NCBI RefSeq assembly: GCF_010119545.1
Contig: NZ_JAAEAA010000030.1
Location: 1-37,335 of the forward strand
Source of the DNA: Pontibacter fetidus
Lineage (GTDB): Bacteria; Bacteroidota; Bacteroidia; Cytophagales; Hymenobacteraceae
Length of the DNA: 37,335 nucleotides
Direction: 5' to 3'
Positions 34,067 through 37,335 of the stretch are shown one piece after another. Position 1 is the first letter of the stretch. Each line of letters starts with the position of its first letter. Below the pieces are notes generated by a model. That model was not told the origin of the DNA and searched no databases. It saw only the letters and a program-made list of their open reading frames with translations. The position numbers were made by a program, and so were the translations under genes.

Positions 34067-34078
34067 CCTATAATCCCT

Positions 34079-34609
34079 ATGAAGAAGCACAGCGGAATGC
34101 GCCCACAGGATATTGTAATTCTATTAGATATTATAACTATGGCTCAAAGGCCATGGATGATGAAAGATATTGCCTATAATACTGGTATAAGTGCATCAGA
34201 AGTGTCAGAGTCTTTAAATAGATCAACTAAAGCAGGATTGTACGATAAATATAAAAGCAAAGTAAGAGGGCAGGCTTTAGTTGAGTTTTTGAAATATGGT
34301 TTACCATATGTTTTTCCACAAGAACCTGGAGCAATTACGCGAGGTATACCTACAGCCTATAGCGCGCCCCCCTTAAATGAACTGATCTTGAGTGGAGATA
34401 AGTTAGTATGGCCGTATCCGAAAGGGAAGGAACGAGGTCAAGCTATAGAACCTCTTTATTCTACTGTCGCAGAAAAGGTGCAGAATAACCCCAAATTATA
34501 TGAATTATTAGCTTTAGTTGATGCACTAAGAGTAGGTAGAGCACGAGAAAAGGAATTAGCGAGCAAAGAACTAGAAAAAAGAATTTTAGATGGATGGACA
34601 ATCAATTAA
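34079..34609 (+). CDS. Winged-helix-type regulator, probable antitoxin partner of the NTase
   Basis: A 176-residue soluble protein. The N-terminal 60 residues look like a MarR/winged-helix DNA-binding region: QDIVILLDIITM, then helix-turn-helix WMMKDIAYNTGISASEVSES and LNRSTKAGL. The middle has a conserved-looking FLKYGLPYVFPQEPGAITRG-type segment and GIPTAYSAPPLNEL. The C-terminal helix (KLYELLALVDALRVGRARE) is charged and could bind the partner. I recognise this as a recurrent uncharacterised family seen with nucleotidyltransferases, though I cannot name it. It overlaps the next gene by 20 bases, implying translational coupling. The 44-bp palindrome directly upstream suggests it represses its own operon. 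Codon use is more AT-rich than the surrounding chromosome, suggesting transfer. Confidence 0.8.
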   Translation: MKKHSGMRPQDIVILLDIITMAQRPWMMKDIAYNTGISASEVSESLNRSTKAGLYDKYKSKVRGQALVEFLKYGLPYVFPQEPGAITRGIPTAYSAPPLNELILSGDKLVWPYPKGKERGQAIEPLYSTVAEKVQNNPKLYELLALVDALRVGRAREKELASKELEKRILDGWTIN

Positions 34610-35270
34610 CAGAGAGGTAATAAAGAAAGTCGCATTAGGGTTACAAGAACTGAAACAGGACATGGTATTTGTAGGTGGGGCTACACTCAGTATTTATGCT
34701 GATGATCCTGCTGCAGACCCTGTGCGTCCTACAAGTGATATTGATTTAAGTGTTTCGTTGGCAGGGTACGGCGCCTGGAATAAATTGCAGGAGCGTTTAC
34801 AGGAGCTTGGCTTTTATCCGGATAGTAAAAGTAAAGTAATTTGTCGGTTTACTTATAAAGGAATCATGATAGATGTAATGCCAGATGATCCAAAGATATT
34901 AGGCTTTACTAATCCTTGGTATAGGTCTGGTTTGGAACGGTCACTTTTGACGCAAGTAACAGATGGATTGGAAATTCGTGTGTTACCAGTTGCATATTTT
35001 CTGGCAACAAAATTTTCAGCCTACTATAGCAGAGGGGGAGATCCTCGGATGAGCCACGACTTTGAGGATATTATTTATGTTACAGACAATCGATTAAACC
35101 TAATTGAGGAAATCGCAGCCGCGCCACTTGAAGTCCGGTCATATCTTCAGCAAGAATATGGCCTGATATGGAATAACCGTTACCGCGATGAGATATTAAG
35201 TTGTCATTTAGTAGATAATAGCAGGTTACTACTACTTGAAGAAAAGATAGATGCCATACTAAATCTATAA
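34590..35270 (+). CDS. Nucleotidyltransferase, AbiEii/MNT-like (candidate toxin)
   Basis: A 226-residue nucleotidyltransferase-fold protein. The minimal NTase signature is seen as VFVGGATLSIYAD (Gly29-Gly30) followed by TSDIDLSV (Asp50 and Asp52), with a third acidic residue probably Asp95 in GIMIDVMPDD. A later LATKFSAYYSR (Lys141) plus SHDFEDI segment matches the AbiEii/DUF1814-type layout in which a conserved Lys and Asp complete the site. Family members include toxins that add nucleotides to tRNA 3' ends (MenT) and phage-abortive AbiEii. Its start codon lies inside the regulator gene (20-base overlap), the usual arrangement for antitoxin-toxin pairs. A housekeeping or antibiotic-modifying nucleotidyltransferase is the alternative. 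It is followed by a terminator and then an integrase. Confidence 0.82.
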   Translation: MDGQSINREVIKKVALGLQELKQDMVFVGGATLSIYADDPAADPVRPTSDIDLSVSLAGYGAWNKLQERLQELGFYPDSKSKVICRFTYKGIMIDVMPDDPKILGFTNPWYRSGLERSLLTQVTDGLEIRVLPVAYFLATKFSAYYSRGGDPRMSHDFEDIIYVTDNRLNLIEEIAAAPLEVRSYLQQEYGLIWNNRYRDEILSCHLVDNSRLLLLEEKIDAILNL

Positions 35271-35291
35271 TATCACAATATAGGAAAACAA

Positions 35292-35323
35292 AAAAGCCTC
35301 TCAGATTTCTCTAAGAGGCTTTT
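35292..35323. terminator. Intrinsic terminator (bidirectional)
   Basis: AAAAGCCTCT (35292-35301) pairs with AGAGGCTTTT (35314-35323) around a 12-base loop; A- and T-rich flanks on both sides. It ends the regulator/NTase operon. Read on the minus strand it directly follows the possible tRNA 3'-end fragment. Confidence 0.75.
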
Positions 35324-35350
35324 GATGTGGTCGCGAAGGGAGCAGAGAGA
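35324..35350 (-). other. Possible tRNA 3'-end fragment / integrase attachment site
   Basis: On the minus strand the sequence reads GCTCCCTTCGCGACCA next to a terminator, which looks like the last bases of a tRNA acceptor stem plus CCA. No T-loop or other tRNA arm follows at 35350-35430, so there is no full tRNA. A tyrosine recombinase gene starts 236 bases away. This is what the displaced end of an element integrated into a tRNA gene would look like. It is a hypothesis from appearance only. Confidence 0.35.
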
Positions 35351-35585
35351 TTTCCTTTGATATAGCTTAAATGCGGTCTAATGCAGCATCGTAAGGCTTT
35401 CTCACTTTTGAAGCTAGCAGGCTAATGCATGACCACGCAGGTAAATGAGGGTAATGTTTTACCTGTTGTTTTACCTATTCTACAGCAAAACCTTATATAA
35501 GCGCATCCCGGCGCTTTCTGAGGTTTTCCAGTGAAGAGGTATGATGGCAGGGTAATTTAATTTTACAACCTATCATTTATCGCTT
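35351..35585. other. Leader region of the integrase gene
   Basis: No gene is seen here. If the attachment-site idea is right, this is the left end of the mobile element and should hold arm-type integrase binding sites; GGTAAATGAGGGTAATG and TTTTACCTGTTGTTTTACC (about 35440-35475) contain repeated GGTAAA/TTTACC words that might be such sites. Confidence 0.35.
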
Positions 35586-36794
35586 ATGGCAACCGTAAAA
35601 ATCCTGTTAAAAACAGAGAAAACAAATGCGCAGGGTGAAGCCCCGCTATATCTTCGTATTATCAAGAACCGGGCAGCAAAGTACATTTCACTTGGCATCA
35701 GGCTTAACCCCAGGCACTGGAACGAAAGAGAGAAGAAAGTAAAGAAGTCCCATCCAAATTCACAGAGGCTGAATAATTACTTGGCAGTAAAAATCGCAGA
35801 AGCGGAAGGCGTAGCCCTGTCCATGGAAACAGGTGAGAAGGCGGTTTCTTCTGTAAAGATCAAAGAAGCCGTGCTGGGCAAGAGCTCCGAAAGCTTTCTG
35901 AAATACGCAGATGCCTTTATACAAGGGATGGAGAAGAACAATCAGGTAAGCACCGCTGCTAAAGCAAAAGCCATTTTCTCGAAGCTGCGGGAGTTTCTAG
36001 GCAAGAAGGACCTGCTGTTTGACCAGCTGACTGTTACCTTTCTGAAGTCCTATGAGCGCTATCTAAAGGACAAGGTGGGAAACTCCACCAACACGATCCA
36101 TGCTAACCTGAAGGTGTTCCGACGCATCATTAATGAGGCCATAAGCGAAGATATCATTCCGTATGACCAAAACCCTTTCCTGAAGTTCAAGCTTAAGCTC
36201 GAGAGAACAACCAAGATCTATCTGACCGAAGAGGAACTCCTAAAGATTGAGGAGCTGCCGTTGAAAGCTGGTACCAGAAAGTATCACCACAGGAACATGT
36301 ATGTGTTCGCCGCTTATGCAGGGGGGCTTCGCATATCCGATATCCTGCAGTTAAAATGGAAGCATTTTGACGGGGAGCGCGTGGTTATCGATACTCACAA
36401 AACAGGTAGTACTGTGTCCATAAAGCTGCCGTTAAAAGCAATCAACATTTTAGAAGAATACAGGAGTACAGAAATAAGTCAGGATGATTTTATTTTTCCT
36501 ATTTTGAAGCCGCATAAGGATTACGCTAACCCTAAGGTTTTATACAGGGCTTTGTCTTCCGCTACAGCCTATACTAATAAGGACATCAGGGCGATAGGTA
36601 CACAGATTGGTATCACTGGCAACTTAAGCTTTCATTCCAGCAGGCATACCTGGGCAACGAGGGCACTGAAAAAGGGAATGCGCATAGAATATGTATCTAA
36701 GCTGATGGGGCATACATCGATCAGAACTACCCAAATCTATGCAAAGATAGTATCAGAAGAACTGGACAAGGCAATGGATTTATTTAACGAGTAA
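35586..36794 (+). CDS. Tyrosine recombinase / site-specific integrase
   Basis: A 402-residue phage-type integrase of the Bacteroidota kind. The N-terminal arm-binding domain (about 1-95, with LYLRIIKNRAAKYISLGIRL) and SAM-like core-binding domain (about 105-205) precede the catalytic domain. Catalytic residues are Arg249 (GGLRISDIL), His350 and Arg353 (HSSRHTWATRAL), His376 (LMGHTSIRTT) and the nucleophile Tyr385 (QIYAKI); the beta-hairpin Lys is in THKTGSTVSIKL. It should be active. It is followed after 5 bases by an unknown gene in the same operon and probably mobilises the accessory DNA around it. Confidence 0.93.
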   Translation: MATVKILLKTEKTNAQGEAPLYLRIIKNRAAKYISLGIRLNPRHWNEREKKVKKSHPNSQRLNNYLAVKIAEAEGVALSMETGEKAVSSVKIKEAVLGKSSESFLKYADAFIQGMEKNNQVSTAAKAKAIFSKLREFLGKKDLLFDQLTVTFLKSYERYLKDKVGNSTNTIHANLKVFRRIINEAISEDIIPYDQNPFLKFKLKLERTTKIYLTEEELLKIEELPLKAGTRKYHHRNMYVFAAYAGGLRISDILQLKWKHFDGERVVIDTHKTGSTVSIKLPLKAINILEEYRSTEISQDDFIFPILKPHKDYANPKVLYRALSSATAYTNKDIRAIGTQIGITGNLSFHSSRHTWATRALKKGMRIEYVSKLMGHTSIRTTQIYAKIVSEELDKAMDLFNE

Positions 36795-36799
36795 AGGTT

Positions 36800-37225
36800 A
36801 TGATTCAAACTATAAAACGGGCAACTATCCTGCTTCAGGATTACAATGACTTCAAAGCTTACATCCTTAGAGCTTACAATGTATATCTTATACGGAACAC
36901 AGATAAGAAAAAAAGCTACAAGAAATTTGTAAAGAAACTGATTAAGGCTGCAGAAGTTCATGCTAAGAAGTATACACCTGATTACCTGTACTTCCAGTTA
37001 CAGGGAAGCAGGTGTTCCATAGCCATCCCTGAACTATATCTGATAAGGATGTCCTTGTGGAATTTATCTAAACAGGTTAGTAGCTTCATCTCTTATAGTA
37101 AGGATGAAGCTGAGTTGAGCATCAGTCTGGATAACGAGCTTGCAGTTGGTCTACTAGAAGAGAAGTTTTTGCAGGATGGAACTCAGAAGGAAGAAGCAGA
37201 GAAGAAAGTAGAAGCTATCTCATAA
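36800..37225 (+). CDS. Hypothetical protein, 141 aa, in operon with the integrase
   Basis: I do not recognise this family. The protein is basic and helical in its first half (DTKKKSYKKF-like Lys-rich segment around residues 34-55), then more acidic, ending in a charged helix (GTQKEEAEKKVEAIS). No signal peptide, membrane helix or metal motif is seen. It starts 5 bases after the integrase stop, so it is translated from the same message; an excisionase-like or nucleic-acid-binding accessory role is possible but only from position. Confidence 0.65.
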   Translation: MIQTIKRATILLQDYNDFKAYILRAYNVYLIRNTDKKKSYKKFVKKLIKAAEVHAKKYTPDYLYFQLQGSRCSIAIPELYLIRMSLWNLSKQVSSFISYSKDEAELSISLDNELAVGLLEEKFLQDGTQKEEAEKKVEAIS

Positions 37226-37263
37226 ATAGAGATCAAAAATAATCAAGGGATCGTTTATCAGTT

Positions 37264-37335
37264 ATGAAGTTAACAGATAAGCAATGGGGAAAATTAAAAG
37301 ACCTCATTCCTGATGGTGCCAGGCGGGCAGACGGG
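37264..37335 (+). CDS. IS5-family transposase, N-terminal fragment (window edge)
   Basis: The last 72 bases open with MKLTDKQWGKLKDLIPDG followed by ARRADG. The LTDxQWxxLxxLIP pattern and the following Arg-rich turn are the start of the DUF4096 helix-turn-helix domain found in IS5/IS1182-like transposases. Only 24 residues are inside the window; the left end of the insertion sequence should lie within about 37226-37263, but I cannot fix its terminal repeat without the other end. Confidence 0.65.
   Translation, partial: MKLTDKQWGKLKDLIPDGARRADG

Larger units (their letters stand above)
33660..34078. other. Intergenic region upstream of the regulator/NTase pair
   Basis: About 420 AT-rich bases between divergent genes. 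The 68-residue open frame on the minus strand (33696-33902) has no recognisable features and I leave it out. The notable content is two related operator-like sites, described separately (33951-33970 and 34023-34066). Confidence 0.6.

Noticed and set aside
35324..35430. Complete tRNA gene on the minus strand
   Set aside because: Only the 3'-end-like bases are present; no T-loop (GTTCRA-type), anticodon arm or D arm can be found in the next 90 bases.

Overview
The window looks like a chromosome segment of a Bacteroidota bacterium, most likely Cytophagales/Hymenobacteraceae (Pontibacter-like). I infer this from the protein sequences, the near absence of Shine-Dalgarno sites, promoter boxes of the TTTG-N19-TAnnTTTG type (a clear one lies before nuoA), and the dispersed intergenic repeats. 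No rRNA, complete tRNA or CRISPR array is visible.

Layout. (1) 1-12.2 kb holds unlinked housekeeping genes: an LD-carboxypeptidase, a RidA protein, a radical SAM/SPASM protein, a gamma-carbonic anhydrase-like protein, a CNNM/CorC membrane protein, a DsbD-type disulfide reductase, superoxide dismutase, tadA, a small exported protein and aspS. Many ends carry clear intrinsic terminators. (2) 12.2-12.97 kb is a gene-free repeat region. (3) 12.97-28.3 kb holds the complete 14-subunit NADH:quinone oxidoreductase (complex I) set on the minus strand in the order nuoABCDEFGHIJ, then nuoKLMN. The two halves are separated by 1.9 kb carrying two plus-strand genes, a terminator after nuoJ and a promoter candidate before nuoK. 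NuoG is short (326 aa) and lacks the large molybdopterin-type domain. (4) 28.5-30.2 kb is pruA (1-pyrroline-5-carboxylate dehydrogenase). (5) 30.2-31.1 kb is a second gene-free repeat region with an inverted copy of an element found in the first. (6) 31.1-32.8 kb is a umuDC-type SOS mutagenesis operon, followed by a lipoprotein gene.

(7) 33.7-37.3 kb is accessory DNA. It has an overlapping gene pair, a winged-helix-like regulator and an AbiEii/MNT-like nucleotidyltransferase, preceded by a 44-bp palindrome 12 bases before the start codon. This layout suggests an autoregulated toxin-antitoxin or defence module. It is followed by a terminator next to a possible tRNA 3'-end fragment (possible att site), a tyrosine recombinase, an unknown gene and the start of an IS5-family transposase that runs off the window.

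Across the window the palindrome CTATAG, usually within AACTATAGTT-like contexts, is far more frequent than base composition would give. It occurs in coding and non-coding DNA alike, which recalls highly iterated palindromes such as cyanobacterial HIP1.
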